64,000 nt of DNA, taken from Gracilaria vermiculophylla. Lineage: Eukaryota; Rhodophyta; Florideophyceae; Gracilariales; Gracilariaceae. The position numbers were made by a program, and so were the translations under genes. A model generated the notes under the pieces. The model searched no databases. It was not told the origin of the DNA and was given only the letters and a program-made list of their open reading frames with translations. Where the stretch lies: positions 100,388 to 164,387 of the forward strand of contig JAHNZQ020000005.1 in NCBI GenBank assembly GCA_019155205.2. The letters run 5' to 3'. Of this stretch, positions 10,909-21,850 are shown one piece after another. Within the stretch, counting starts at the first letter, position 1, and the number at the start of each line of letters is the position of its first letter.

Positions 10909-11444
10909 AATAAATCTCCTTCTAATTTATTAATAGTATCATTAATCAATGCAGTTGCACGTTCTTTGGGTCCAAATGCTTCTTGCGCACGAATTACAGT
11001 TCGTTTTAATACAAGTGATATAATTTGTTGTTTAATTTCTAAAAAGATTTGTCGTTCCTTTGATCGAAAGGATGCTAAGGCACGGTCAAACCGAGTTTTT
11101 AAATCTTTTTTTGCTTCAAAAGCATCAGACTTTAACAAGATTTTTTTTGTTGCTATTGTTTCATTTTTAATTTCCCCAATAACAAGATTTGCTTGATCTA
11201 ATTGCTTTTGTGCTTCACTTAAACGTTTTTGTGCCTCATTTAGACGATCTTCAGCATCTTGAACACCTTTTACAATAGTTGTTTTTCGCTCTTCTAATAC
11301 AGATCCTAAAAAATCTTTTCCAACATAAATTAGAATTGCAAGTAAGGCTAAAATATTTAATAAACCTGTTTCGAGAATGTCTAAATTTAAACTAATACCT
11401 TCTTCTTCGGCAAGTAATGTAAAAATTTGATTAAAATTTTCCAT
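10905..11444 (-). CDS. atpF: ATP synthase CF0 subunit b (subunit I)
   Basis: The 179-residue protein has one N-terminal transmembrane segment (about 27-45) followed by a long charged coiled coil, the b-subunit layout. It forms the peripheral stalk with AtpG (b'). No intron interrupts it, unlike in land plants. It overlaps atpD by four bases at its 3' end and follows atpG by about 60 bp. Confidence 0.95.
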   Translation of the reverse strand: MENFNQIFTLLAEEEGISLNLDILETGLLNILALLAILIYVGKDFLGSVLEERKTTIVKGVQDAEDRLNEAQKRLSEAQKQLDQANLVIGEIKNETIATKKILLKSDAFEAKKDLKTRFDRALASFRSKERQIFLEIKQQIISLVLKRTVIRAQEAFGPKERATALINDTINKLEGDLL

Positions 11445-11506
11445 GTTTTCGAGTTTTTATATAAGCTGTTCTCTTATAAAAAGGAAAATTACATTAAACA
11501 AAAAAT

Positions 11507-11977
11507 TTAAATTGATAATCTAGTTTCAATATCAGCACATAAAGATTGAACAATCTCATCTAAACTGTTTAGTGCAATATTTTTTTTTGCAAGTAGATCT
11601 TTTTGAATAGTATCTAATAAATTATCAATATATTTTTGAGAAATGTTTAATTCAATTTCTAAGATTTCTTTATGAATTTTTTGTGAATTTATAATTTCTA
11701 ATTGGGCTTCTTTACGGACGCTCGTTAATTCCTGTTCGTATTGTGTAGTTAGCTTATTGGCTTCGGCTAATATTTCTGAAGCTTTACCAAGATTTGTTAA
11801 GATATATTCTTTCCGCTCTTCAATTATTGTTAATAATGGTGTATATAGAATAATATTTAATATGACCACTAAGAATAAAAATTGAATAGCAACCAAAGGT
11901 AAAGTTGCATTAATATCAAATAATCCACCAGGACCACTAACTTCTGAACTTGAAATTAGTATTGAAAGATTAATCAT
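11507..11977 (-). CDS. atpG: ATP synthase CF0 subunit b' (subunit II)
   Basis: The 156-residue protein has one transmembrane segment (about residues 28-48) followed by a charged helical stalk, like AtpF but shorter. The phrase Phe-Asp-x-Asn-Ala-Thr-Leu-Pro before the membrane segment is typical of b'. It pairs with AtpF in the peripheral stalk. It sits between atpH and atpF; two hairpins lie between it and atpH. Confidence 0.93.
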   Translation of the reverse strand: MINLSILISSSEVSGPGGLFDINATLPLVAIQFLFLVVILNIILYTPLLTIIEERKEYILTNLGKASEILAEANKLTTQYEQELTSVRKEAQLEIINSQKIHKEILEIELNISQKYIDNLLDTIQKDLLAKKNIALNSLDEIVQSLCADIETRLSI

Positions 11978-12054
11978 ACAAAATCTATATGTTGTACTAT
12001 AGAATTAAAATTTTTTAATAAAAAAGATCATTAATCTTGTTAATGAAATTCGGT

Positions 12055-12085
12055 CTAACTCTAACTCGTTACAAGTTAGAGTTAG
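12055..12085. repeat. Inverted repeat between atpH and atpG, related to repeat B
   Basis: Arms CTAACTCTAACT (12055-12066) and AGTTAGAGTTAG (12074-12085) pair around an 8-base loop. The arm motif also occurs in repeat B copies (GTTAGAGTTAGAG). A second hairpin (about 12146-12184, arms with AGTAGAAG and CTTCTACT) lies nearer atpH. Either could terminate or stabilise atpH mRNA. Confidence 0.6.
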
Positions 12086-12191
12086 AATAGGTAGTTTTAA
12101 CAAATATTTTTTCAATTAAAACTTTAAAGATTAAAACCTAAAATAAAAGTAGAAGCTAGAGTTTTCTCTAAAACTTCTACTTTTCTAAATT

Positions 12192-12500
<309 letters not shown>

Positions 12501-12508
12501 TCAACTAC

Positions 12509-13237
12509 TTATTCAAGAGCTTCGGCTATGTAAGCAGCTGCTAAGGTTGAAAAAATTAATGCTTGTACTGAACCAGCAAAAATACCTAATAGCATAATCG
12601 GTAATGGAATAACTAAAGGAACTAATGATGTCAATACTGTAATTGTTAGCTCATCAGCTAAGACATTCCCAAATAATCGGAAGCTTAATGATAATGGTTT
12701 CGTAAAATCTTCTAAAATATTAATCGGTAGAAGAAGTGGAATTGGCTCAATATATCTTTTAAAGTATCCTAAACCTTTTTTACTTAACCCTGCATAGAAG
12801 TAAGCCAAAGATGTTAATAAAGCTAATGCAACCGTAGTATTAATATCATTTGTAGGAGCAGCAAGTTCTCCCCCAGGTAATTCAATTAATTTCCATGGTA
12901 CAATTGCACCAGCCCAATTACAACCAAAAATAAATAAGAATAAGGTTCCAATAAAAGGAATCCATTCTTTATAAAAAGTTGGGCCTAATTGATCTCTAGC
13001 AATGTCAGTTACAAAGTCAACTGCTGATTCCATAAAGTTTTGCCAACCATGTGGAATTCTATCAGCTTTTGAAGTCCCTAGGATTGAAAATACTAATAAA
13101 ATTAAAAATACAAACCAAATAACAATTAAAACTTGTCCATGTACTAGAAAACCAGCAATATTCCAGTAAAAATGTTTTCCAACTTCCGCCTCCGCTAATA
13201 ATGTAAACGTATTTGAATAAAAAATTTCTGGGTACAT
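12509..13237 (-). CDS. atpI: ATP synthase CF0 subunit a
   Basis: The 242-residue multi-pass membrane protein has the a-subunit signature near the end of the fifth helix (Leu-Ser-Phe-Arg-Leu-Phe-Gly-Asn), including the essential Arg facing the c-ring. It forms the proton half-channels. It is the first gene of the minus-strand atp cluster. Confidence 0.97.
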   Translation of the reverse strand: MYPEIFYSNTFTLLAEAEVGKHFYWNIAGFLVHGQVLIVIWFVFLILLVFSILGTSKADRIPHGWQNFMESAVDFVTDIARDQLGPTFYKEWIPFIGTLFLFIFGCNWAGAIVPWKLIELPGGELAAPTNDINTTVALALLTSLAYFYAGLSKKGLGYFKRYIEPIPLLLPINILEDFTKPLSLSFRLFGNVLADELTITVLTSLVPLVIPLPIMLLGIFAGSVQALIFSTLAAAYIAEALE

Positions 13238-13362
13238 AAAATTTAACTAATTTAGTAAATTACCCAATATTAAAAAATATACAGGAACAATTAAAATTAT
13301 AAAGGATCCTCTATTATTTTAGGTGTATTTTTATAAAAAAACTCTATTATTGTAAATACCGA

Positions 13363-14118
13363 CTATTGGATCCACTGATACCCTTTATTTTCTAATTCTT
13401 TCGCTAACTCAGAGGAGCCAGTTTTTATAATTTTTCCCTCTTGCATGACATGAACATATGTTGGGCTAATATAGTCTAATAATCTTTGATAGTGTGTGAT
13501 CAAAATAATCGATTTATCTGGACTCATAAAATTATTAATTCCATTTGAAATGGTTTTTAAGGCATCAATATCTAATCCTGAATCCGTTTCATCTAAAATT
13601 GATAGATCGGAATCTAATAAAATCATCTGTAAAATTTCATTTCGTTTTTTTTCACCGCCGGAAAATCCTTCATTAACATTACGGCTTAAAAATAAAGGAG
13701 ACATCTCAACAAGTTTTAATTTTTCGTTAATTATTGTTAAAAATTCAATAGGATCAACCTCAGGCTTATTATAAAATCTTTGTTTTGAATTATAAGCAAG
13801 CCTTAAAAAATCTTCATTACTGACACCAGGGATTTCAATTGGATATTGAAAAGCTAAAAAAATACCTAAATGTGATCGTTCTTCAGGATCCAGATCTAAA
13901 ATACTAGAACCTTTGAAAAGAATATCTCCATCTAAAACAGAATAGGCTGGGTGACCAGCCAAAACTTTAGAGAAAGTGCTTTTACCAGACCCATTTGGTC
14001 CCATAATTGCATGAATTTCGCCTTTCTTTATGATCAAATTTAATTGGTCTAAAATTTGATTCTCATTAATTGATACTTGTAAATTTTTTATTTCTAAAAG
14101 AGGAGAACTTAAGGTCAT
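13363..14118 (-). CDS. sufC: Fe-S cluster assembly ATPase SufC
   Basis: The 251-residue ABC ATPase has Walker A GPNGSGKS near residue 41, the signature Ser-Gly-Gly-Glu-Lys-Lys-Arg, and a Walker B followed by Asp-Glu-Thr-Asp-Ser-Gly-Leu-Asp, typical of SufC. SufC powers the SufBCD scaffold that builds iron-sulfur clusters in the stroma. Its ATG overlaps the sufB stop by one base (TAATG on the minus strand), which points to coupled translation. Known earlier as ycf16. Confidence 0.97.
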   Translation of the reverse strand: MTLSSPLLEIKNLQVSINENQILDQLNLIIKKGEIHAIMGPNGSGKSTFSKVLAGHPAYSVLDGDILFKGSSILDLDPEERSHLGIFLAFQYPIEIPGVSNEDFLRLAYNSKQRFYNKPEVDPIEFLTIINEKLKLVEMSPLFLSRNVNEGFSGGEKKRNEILQMILLDSDLSILDETDSGLDIDALKTISNGINNFMSPDKSIILITHYQRLLDYISPTYVHVMQEGKIIKTGSSELAKELENKGYQWIQ

Positions 14119-15578
14119 TATCCAACACTTCCTTCTAATTTTAAAGTTAATAATTTATCTGCTTCTGCGGCAAATTCTAAAGGTAATTTTGTAAAAATTT
14201 CTCTGCAAAATCCACTAATCATTAATTCAACAGCTTTTTCAAGGCAAATACCACGTTGTAAGAAATAAAAAATTTGTTCCTCTCCAATTTTGGAAGTAGA
14301 AGCTTCATGTTCAATTTTTGTAGTTGAATTTTGAACGGAAATAACGGGAAAAGTATTTGCGTTTGATAAATTACCAATTAAAAGTGAGTCACATTGTGAA
14401 TAGTTTCTTGCCCCTAAAGCTTTATTTATTACGGTAACAAGTCCACGGTAACTATTTTTAGATTTCCCAGCTGAAATTCCTTTTGAAATAATCCGACTCC
14501 GGGTATTTTTTCCTATATGAATCATTTTTGTTCCAGTGTCAGCTTGTTGATAATTATTTGTCAATGCTACCGAATAAAATTCGCCTCTTGAATTATCTCC
14601 AACTAATAAGCAACTTGGATATTTCCAAGTAATAGATGAACCAGTTTCGACTTGGGTCCATGATATATTTGAGTTTAATCCTGCGCATAAACCACGTTTT
14701 GTTACAAAATTATAAACACCGCCTTTCCCAAATTCATTTCCTGAATACCAATTTTGAACTGTTGAATATTTAATACTAGCATTTTCTAATGCAATTAATT
14801 CTACCACAGCTGCATGTAATTGGTTTGTATCATATTGAGGAGCCGTACAACCTTCCAGATAGTTTACTTTACTATTTTTTTCCGCAATAATTAATGTTCT
14901 TTCAAATTGCCCTGATTTTTCATCATTAATTCGAAAATAAGTTGATAAATCCAATGGACAAATGGTATCTTGAGGAATATAACAAAAGGAACCGTCGGTA
15001 AAAACAGCTGAATTGAGTGCAGAGAAATAATTATCTCCTATTGGTACAACAGAACCAAGATATTTTTCAATTAATTCAGAATAGTCATCAACAGCTTCAG
15101 AAATGGAACAAAAAATGACTCCGTATTTATTTAGCTCTTCTTTAAAAGTTGTTCCAATTGAAACACTATCAAATACAACATCAATTGCAACATTTGCTAA
15201 TCGTTTTTGTTCTGTTAAAGAAATTCCTAATTTTTCGAAGGTTTGAAGTAATTCGGGATCTACTTCACTTAAATCTTTTAATTTTTTCTGAGATTTTGGA
15301 GCTGAATAATAAATGATATCTTGATAATCAATTTGTGGAAATTTTAAATATGCCCATTCAGGCTCAGACATTTGATTCCATTTTTTATAAGCTTTCAGCC
15401 GAAAGTCTAATAAAAATTTGGTTTCCTTCTTCTTTTTTGATATTAATTTTATTGTTTTTTCATTTAATCCTTTTTCGATAATATCTTTCTCAATCCTTGT
15501 TGAAAAACCATATTGATAAGTTTGATTGACTAATTTTGTAATATTTGTATTTAATGTTTTCTTTGATTTGTTAACCAT
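14118..15578 (-). CDS. sufB: Fe-S cluster assembly scaffold SufB
   Basis: The 486-residue protein matches SufB in length and in its beta-helix core (for example Glu-Gly-Cys-Thr-Ala-Pro and the Tyr-Arg-Gly-Leu segment). The C-terminal region contains a Lys-Ile-Glu-His-Glu-Ala-Ser-Thr motif. It works with SufC as the assembly scaffold for clusters needed by photosystem I and ferredoxin. It is the first gene of a two-gene operon; its stop overlaps the sufC start by one base. Known earlier as ycf24. Confidence 0.97.
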   Translation of the reverse strand: MVNKSKKTLNTNITKLVNQTYQYGFSTRIEKDIIEKGLNEKTIKLISKKKKETKFLLDFRLKAYKKWNQMSEPEWAYLKFPQIDYQDIIYYSAPKSQKKLKDLSEVDPELLQTFEKLGISLTEQKRLANVAIDVVFDSVSIGTTFKEELNKYGVIFCSISEAVDDYSELIEKYLGSVVPIGDNYFSALNSAVFTDGSFCYIPQDTICPLDLSTYFRINDEKSGQFERTLIIAEKNSKVNYLEGCTAPQYDTNQLHAAVVELIALENASIKYSTVQNWYSGNEFGKGGVYNFVTKRGLCAGLNSNISWTQVETGSSITWKYPSCLLVGDNSRGEFYSVALTNNYQQADTGTKMIHIGKNTRSRIISKGISAGKSKNSYRGLVTVINKALGARNYSQCDSLLIGNLSNANTFPVISVQNSTTKIEHEASTSKIGEEQIFYFLQRGICLEKAVELMISGFCREIFTKLPLEFAAEADKLLTLKLEGSVG

Positions 15579-15775
15579 AGTAAGAAATGGACTGTTAAAA
15601 AATTAAGTTCTATAAATGAATGGTTTGAAAAATTTACTTTATTACTGTTTTCTAATTAGTATTATAAAAGAATTTTGAATTGAATTCAAAGAATATAAAA
15701 GAATTTTAGTTTTTATTTATAAAAGTTATGTTTTTTATAAATAATATAAACTTTTAGGATCTAACAGAAGCATGG

Positions 15776-15781
15776 TATAAT
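15776..15781 (+). promoter_or_regulatory. Possible -10 box upstream of rbcL
   Basis: A perfect TATAAT lies about 100 bp before the rbcL start. A good -35 box is not obvious; TTTAGG 17 bp upstream is weak. It fits a plastid sigma-type promoter. Confidence 0.35.
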
Positions 15782-15836
15782 AAGTAGTAAGGTTATTCTA
15801 ATCAATTTAACCGATAGAACTAATTTTTTAAATTAG

Positions 15837-17354
<1,518 letters not shown>

Positions 17355-17391
17355 TAAGTTACTTTTAAAAAATTAAAGGAGTATTTGAATA

Positions 17392-17811
17392 GTGAGACTT
17401 ACACAAGGTTGCTTCTCGTTCTTACCAGATTTAACTGATCAACAAATTGAAAAACAAATCGCTTATGCCATCAATCAAGGTTGGGCAATGAACGTTGAAT
17501 GGACAGATGATCCACATCCTCGTAACAGCTACTGGGAATTATGGGGTTTACCATTATTTGACGTTAAAGATCCTGGATCTGTAATGTTCGAATTACGCGA
17601 AGCTCGTAAATCATGCGCAGCTGGATATATCCGTATTAATGCATTTAATGCTGCATACGGTACTGAAAGTTGTGTTATGTCTTTCATCGTAAACCGTCCG
17701 ACTAACGAACCTGGTTTCTACTTAGAACGTCAAGAGTGCGAAGGTCGTCGTATTGCTTACACTATTAAGAGTTATAGTGTTCAAGCTAATCCAGAAGGTG
17801 GTCGTTACTAA
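17392..17811 (+). CDS. rbcS: Rubisco small subunit, GTG start
   Basis: The 139-residue protein matches red-type RbcS along its whole length (start Arg-Leu-Thr-Gln-Gly-Cys-Phe-Ser-Phe-Leu-Pro-Asp-Leu, C-terminal Asn-Pro-Glu-Gly-Gly-Arg-Tyr). The initiation codon is GTG; an AAAGGAG ribosome site lies about 8 bases before it and no in-frame ATG gives the family N-terminus. It sits 37 bp after rbcL and is followed by a hairpin terminator. Plastid location is typical of red-lineage plastids. Confidence 0.98.
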   Translation: MRLTQGCFSFLPDLTDQQIEKQIAYAINQGWAMNVEWTDDPHPRNSYWELWGLPLFDVKDPGSVMFELREARKSCAAGYIRINAFNAAYGTESCVMSFIVNRPTNEPGFYLERQECEGRRIAYTIKSYSVQANPEGGRY

Positions 17812-17855
17812 TTCTTTTTCTAATCTTTATTCTTGAAAAAAAATTAGTGATTCTT

Positions 17856-17891
17856 AAAACCATTAGCTACTTTACTGCAGCTAATGGTTTT
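17856..17891 (+). terminator. Terminator of rbcLS
   Basis: Arms 17856-17868 and 17879-17891 form a 13-bp hairpin (AAAACCATTAGCT) with a 10-base loop and a T-run after it, 45 bp beyond rbcS. Confidence 0.8.
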
Positions 17892-17926
17892 TTTCTAATT
17901 AGAAATACAATAGAAAGGAAACAATT

Positions 17927-18760
17927 ATGGAATTTCAAAAAAAAAATACACCAGAATTAAAAAAAGAATTAGTATTTTATCTTGAGAAGGAGAATAAATC
18001 AATACTGACTGCTAGGAGTGTTGCCTTATCATTTGATACAGGTCAGCATTGTTTTCCAGCCGAAAGTTTTGATATGGCACTTTGCAGCAAAATTAATGAT
18101 GTTTGCGGTGTAGTAAAAATGATTCCTGAGACTAATAAATTAGTTATGGAATATCCTAGTTTTTGCAAACTTGTAACAAACTCCGAGTTTATTGTGACAT
18201 CAGTAGCTGATAGTATGGGAATAGAGAAATCTGTTGCCGTTCAGCAGGCGCAGGAATTTTTCGCGTCAAATAAATTAGTAGTCTCGCCAGTTGGATTTCA
18301 AGGTAAAATTTATAAAATGGGATCTGCCATTCAGTCTTACCTCCCAGCAGGATATGTTAGTACTTTCATAATGAATGCGAGATTAATTGGGGGTGAGGGT
18401 TTGGGTCTTATGGCTAATAATGCAGGTATGTATTTGGCACTTCCAACAGTTGGAAGTCTATTTTTTTATGGTTGTGGGGTTATTGCTGGGAGCAACAGTA
18501 TAGGTCAATCTTGTAACACAGTTGGCTACGTTTTGTCACGTCCAATGGCGTTGACAGAACACTTATGGAATAACGGTCCCGCTGTTTTGATTCATAAGAC
18601 GATCGGAATTCCAATCGTTTTGAATCAAACTAAAGCCTTAGTTCACGGGTCAGGTTACAGCTACGATGAAATCAAAAAATTTATCGGAATTAATCACAAA
18701 TCTTTATTAAAAAAGGGTAAAAACTGGTTGATCGGTAAGTTAGGGGGTCAAGTAAATTAA
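17927..18760 (+). CDS. Hypothetical protein ORF277
   Basis: The 277-residue protein has a good ribosome site (AAAGGAA) before its ATG. The N-terminal half is soluble and mixed. The C-terminal half holds a hydrophobic Gly-rich region (about 150-195) with a Phe-Phe-Tyr-Gly-Cys-Gly motif and could associate with membrane. A decayed relative lies at 7663-8280 on the other strand, so it belongs to a repeated, mobile family. Codons ending in G (GCG, GGG, TTG) are more common than in the conserved genes nearby, which suggests a foreign origin. I do not recognise a function. Confidence 0.6.
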   Translation: MEFQKKNTPELKKELVFYLEKENKSILTARSVALSFDTGQHCFPAESFDMALCSKINDVCGVVKMIPETNKLVMEYPSFCKLVTNSEFIVTSVADSMGIEKSVAVQQAQEFFASNKLVVSPVGFQGKIYKMGSAIQSYLPAGYVSTFIMNARLIGGEGLGLMANNAGMYLALPTVGSLFFYGCGVIAGSNSIGQSCNTVGYVLSRPMALTEHLWNNGPAVLIHKTIGIPIVLNQTKALVHGSGYSYDEIKKFIGINHKSLLKKGKNWLIGKLGGQVN

Positions 18761-19262
18761 TATTAGGATGGGAATGGGTTTATTAGAGTGGGTTTAAACT
18801 ATAGTTTGAGATGCTTTACTCAACCTCTGAAAAAACGATTAGTTTCCTTTTCAAAATGGGGTTTTTGAAAAAGAGGCTGAAATATTAAGTTGCGATCTAG
18901 CGATGCTTTTTATTATTTTAAAGTTTTATATAATTTATTGGGTCCTATACTTTCGTATTTGATATTATATCCTTTGAATTGAAATAAGCTGTTCGGAATA
19001 AATTCCTCACTCGCTTACTCCTTGATAATACTTCTTCTAGCGTAGCAAGCTATCAAGCAATGAAATCTTGCCTGGGCTTCGCCAAATCTTCGGAAGTGAT
19101 GAAATTTGTCCGATTAAGCCATTTATACTCATTCAACGTTAGATTATACTGATGACTATCTAAAAGTGGTGTTAAGGTATCTTTAGAAGCCTCTGAGACA
19201 GCTTTTAATTGAATATTTTTTGTCTCAGAATTCAATCTATGGTTTCACTCTTATTTTGTGTC
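18761..19262. other. Spacer with repeat A
   Basis: A repeat A copy at 18970-19070 is the main feature. A 60-codon minus-strand frame (19053-19235) ends inside repeat A and is not supported as a gene. Confidence 0.5.
18970..19070 (+). repeat. Dispersed repeat family A, copy 3
   Basis: It shares TTGAAATAAGCTGTTCGGAA, a CACTCG-type block, CTCCTTGATAATA and the TTCTTCTAGCGTAGCAAGCT core, ending ATCAAGCAATGAAATC, with 4396-4520. Confidence 0.75.
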
Positions 19263-19676
19263 TTAAATATCCTGCTGAATAGTTTTCGACGATTCTAGAG
19301 GCTGTGAAGGCTCGCTGAGAGTATATTTTGGATTCTCTCCGAAACGAAGTGCCGTCATTAGTTTAGATTCTAATTGAATTACTTTTTGTTGAAGTCCTTG
19401 TACTTGATTTTGAAGAGTTTGAATCTTTGCATCCAAACCAGGACTCGAACTTCGGTAAGTAGAGTTTATAGTCTCAGTGTATCCAAATAAAAATTCAAGC
19501 AGAGCACCTTTTTTATTTTGTCGGATAATATCTTTTACTTTTTTCCAGAAAAAAGGTTGAAGATTAGTTTTTAAAATTTGATAATCTTCTCCATTTTCGA
19601 AAATTTCTAGTGCATAGAGAAAATAGCCACGGAAAGAACGTATTTTTCGTTGTTTAGAATCCAATTCTTGAATCAA
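19263..19676 (-). CDS. Hypothetical coiled-coil protein
   Basis: The 137-residue protein is soluble and basic in its first half, with a coiled coil at about residues 82-110 (Leu-x-x-Gln-Val-x-x-Leu-Gln-Gln-Lys heptads). A segment near residues 40-55 (Gln-Pro-Phe-Phe-Trp, Ile-Ile-Arg-Gln-Asn) recurs as a remnant at about 6986-7060. That shows it belongs to a family with more than one copy in this genome. No promoter or operon partner is evident. Function is unknown; DNA-associated roles are possible but unsupported. Confidence 0.4.
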   Translation of the reverse strand: MIQELDSKQRKIRSFRGYFLYALEIFENGEDYQILKTNLQPFFWKKVKDIIRQNKKGALLEFLFGYTETINSTYRSSSPGLDAKIQTLQNQVQGLQQKVIQLESKLMTALRFGENPKYTLSEPSQPLESSKTIQQDI

Positions 19677-19989
19677 GTTGATAAGTTGAGAAATAAAATT
19701 TATATCAATCGATTTTTGTGAAAAGAGAAATAGATAATATTTGGTATCAACTTGAAAATAAGAAAAGAAAATTTTTTGTTCTTTGAACTGAAAGAATCTG
19801 GAATTTGTTGTGGTTGAAAAAAGAAGATCTTTTGTATATTATTTTGTCTTTCTATTTTATATTTTTATAAGCGTAACTCATAATAAATAATTTATATCAA
19901 TTTGTAAAGTTTTAATAAGTATTTTTTAATCTAATTTCAATTAATAGACAGTTTTAGTACGTTTAGCTTAGAGAAAAACTTTCCTTTGA

Positions 19990-20211
19990 AAAATTTGTTG
20001 GAGTTACTTCGGTACTTGTAGCTTTTATGAAACGAATATTAGTGATATTGATTTTACAGGAGCAATCATTGACAACCTAGTTTTAAAAGAAACAACTTTT
20101 TCAAATTTAAAAGTTTCTGAAACTTTCCCAGTTAAATTCTCAAAGTCAGGAAAATTAACTGAAGTTATAGACTCTTGGAGTTTGGAAAATGGAATAAATT
20201 CTATTAGGTAA
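19990..20211 (+). pseudogene. Possible pentapeptide-repeat protein remnant
   Basis: A 73-codon open stretch without a start codon follows a TGA and ends at TAA. It contains spaced Asp-Phe-Thr-Gly-Ala and similar five-residue units, then a Glu-Thr-Phe-Pro-Val-Lys-Phe segment. This looks like the 3' end of a pentapeptide-repeat gene that lost its 5' part. The match is by eye only. Confidence 0.3.
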
Positions 20212-20293
20212 CTTAGGAATTATACAGACCTATCGATTCTCGATTTATAAATTCTTAAGGAATCGGTAGGCCTATTTTTGACTTGATTTTAGC

Positions 20294-20375
20294 AAAAGGT
20301 ATAATCACACTACTCAAGCTCCCAATACTTTTTCACAGGCCTATAAATGCCCTCTGAGAGGATATTTGATTCTGA
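20294..20375 (+). repeat. Dispersed repeat family C, copy 2
   Basis: It is similar to 1372-1455: AAAGGTATAATCAC, a GGCCTA core and CTCTGAGAGGATATTT. Both copies lie in the spacers that hold toxin/immunity modules. Confidence 0.55.
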
Positions 20376-20680
20376 GATCCCCTTCCGATGTTAATGTTTT
20401 TTGAAAAAAATCTAAATCTATTATTTTCCTATTTAAAGCCGCCAATTAAGGCTATAATCAGGAAAGCCGAACAATAAAATTTAATATTTTAATTAATTTT
20501 AGACCCCAAAGGTTTCACCCCGTTAAAATTATTCTTAAATAGATCCGTAATATTAATATTTTCATAGAAATAAATAAATCTAGCTTTAGTAATATTAATA
20601 GGTTTGAGCTGATCAAGATACTTAAACCTCCAATCGAAATGGTCCAAGATTATCAATTTAGATTAAAAACAAGATGTAAT

Positions 20681-20820
20681 AAGAAAGAACTAAGGTTCCG
20701 TATTATGACATTAATGGTGCTTGGCCATCAACGGTTTTTGCTACTCCTGGAACTAAAGACTCATCGCCAATAATTATTGCATTTAATGAATCAACTGGAG
20801 ATAAACAAAGCAAGATATAA
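20681..20820 (+). pseudogene. Out-of-frame upstream part of the colicin-D-like gene
   Basis: One frame is open from about 20684 to a TAA near 20820 and encodes a coherent segment (Asn-Gly-Ala-Trp-Pro, then Thr-Pro-Gly-Thr). It runs directly into the toxin domain but one register off. It looks like the end of a longer leader or linker once joined to that domain and separated by a small indel near 20806-20816. No start codon for this part is visible. Confidence 0.4.
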
Positions 20821-21142
20821 TCGCCGTATTCCAGAATTCGGTTGTATCATGGAAGATTTACAAGTTCGAAAAAAATTTAAGCATTCAGGGGATTTTGGAG
20901 TTATAGGTAATCCTAATCGAAAAAATTTCGAATTATTTAAAGATAAAATGTTAGAACATATGAGAGACCCCTCAACAGAAATCAAACATGGTACATATAA
21001 AAAAAATATTGAAGTAATGCATTACTTCAACGAGGATACAGGTTTAAATGTAATGATACGTCAAGATGACAATACTTTTTTAAGTGGATGGAAATTAAAT
21101 AAGGAGCAAAAACAAAATGTAAAAAATAGAGGAGCTTTCTAA
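20777..21142 (+). CDS. Colicin-D-like C-terminal nuclease domain
   Basis: The 121-residue basic frame resembles the colicin D catalytic domain, an anticodon-loop tRNase in bacteria. Visible landmarks are a Lys-x-Lys-His pair (Lys33, Lys35, His36) then Gly-Asp-Phe-Gly, a Gly-Thr-Tyr near residue 72, Thr-Gly-Leu-Asn-Val near 88, and Ser-Gly-Trp-Lys near 103. In colicin D the active site is known to involve a Lys/His cluster and a Ser-x-Trp, so these residues appear kept. It lacks any translocation or receptor domain. Its stop overlaps the immunity ATG (TAATG). An upstream part is out of frame (20681-20820), so the full-length ancestor is broken; the shorter frame may still be translated. Activity is not shown. 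Confidence 0.6.
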   Translation: MHLMNQLEINKARYNRRIPEFGCIMEDLQVRKKFKHSGDFGVIGNPNRKNFELFKDKMLEHMRDPSTEIKHGTYKKNIEVMHYFNEDTGLNVMIRQDDNTFLSGWKLNKEQKQNVKNRGAF

Positions 21143-21528
21143 TGAATCACTTTGAAAATCATTCTGCTTTATTGTTGGAAAATTTTAGTTACTGGGAGAA
21201 TAGAAAACTTTATTTGGAGTTAATGGAAAGATTTATTAATGAGAGAATTGATGGGACGCAATTTGATAGCGAATTTTGCCAAATGTGGAGAGTAGATCGT
21301 GATAAAAATTATAGTTCAAAAGAATTGCTTAATACGATAGATCATTTAGATTTAACTAAATTAGAAGGTTTTTCAGCTCTAATATCAGACTTATTCACTG
21401 ACTGCGATGTCTTTGAACCCGACTCAGCTTTAAGAGAGGATTATGAAATATCCGAAAAAGAATTAAGGAACCGCGTAAAAAAAACTCTTTTAGAAATAAA
21501 AAATCGTTACCCTTTCAATGAAAATTAA
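21142..21528 (+). CDS. Colicin-type immunity protein
   Basis: The 128-residue acidic, helical protein fits the bacterial self-protective colicin-like immunity family. It has an N-terminal helix with Tyr-x-x-Leu-Met-Glu-Arg-Phe, a Phe-x-x-x-Phe-Cys-x-Met-Trp, Leu-Glu-Gly-Phe-Ser-Ala-Leu, and a C-terminal Glu-x-Glu-Leu-Arg-Asn helix. Its ATG overlaps the toxin stop by one base, giving coupled expression. It is related to the protein at 827-1303. The reading frame is intact and is followed by a strong terminator. The expected role is to bind and block the upstream nuclease. Confidence 0.6.
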   Translation: MNHFENHSALLLENFSYWENRKLYLELMERFINERIDGTQFDSEFCQMWRVDRDKNYSSKELLNTIDHLDLTKLEGFSALISDLFTDCDVFEPDSALREDYEISEKELRNRVKKTLLEIKNRYPFNEN

Positions 21529-21533
21529 CTAAC

Positions 21534-21584
21534 AAAATTCCAATTAGAACTATCAAATCTTTTCAAAGTTCTAATTGGAATTTT
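21534..21584 (+). terminator. Terminator of toxin/immunity pair
   Basis: Arms 21534-21551 and 21567-21584 form a perfect 18-bp hairpin (AAAATTCCAATTAGAACT) with a 15-base loop and T-run, six bases after the immunity stop. Confidence 0.85.
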
Positions 21585-21599
21585 TTATTGTTTTCCTCA

Positions 21600-21850
21600 A
21601 AAACAGTTAATGAAGGTCATCCACGATTACGAGTTGGATTTTGGCAATCTAGATGGACCTTGATGGTTTACCCTATAATGTAAAAAATAATGGTGGTACA
21701 AGGACTGAAAAGAACGACTATACTGCATTGGCGATGATGCAATCAATACAAGATATGCTTCATCGCCCAAATGCAATATGGTTTGATCAAGACGACCTAA
21801 CTTATCAATTTAAACAATGGTCTGTGTCAAGAGAGAAAAACGAAGACTAA
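21600..21850 (+). pseudogene. Frameshifted unknown ORF after the toxin/immunity pair
   Basis: Two overlapping plus-strand frames join near 21655: the first has Gly-Phe-Trp-Gln-Ser-Arg-Trp, the second (21653-21850) has Gly-Leu-Pro-Tyr-Asn and a C-terminal Ile-Trp-Phe-Asp. They look like one C-terminal domain broken by a frameshift. Its place just after a toxin/immunity terminator, with no start of its own, resembles an orphan toxin tip, but I do not recognise the family. Its stop overlaps the psaB stop by two bases in convergent orientation. Confidence 0.35.

Larger units (their letters stand above)
19677..20680. other. Accessory spacer with a pentapeptide-like remnant and repeat C
   Basis: Apart from a coding-like remnant at 19990-20211 and repeat C at 20294-20375, the stretch is AT-rich with stops in all frames. 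No intact gene was seen. Confidence 0.45.

Noticed and set aside
19053..19235. 60-codon minus-strand frame near ORF277
   Set aside because: Its last part is encoded by repeat A and no ribosome site or relative is evident.
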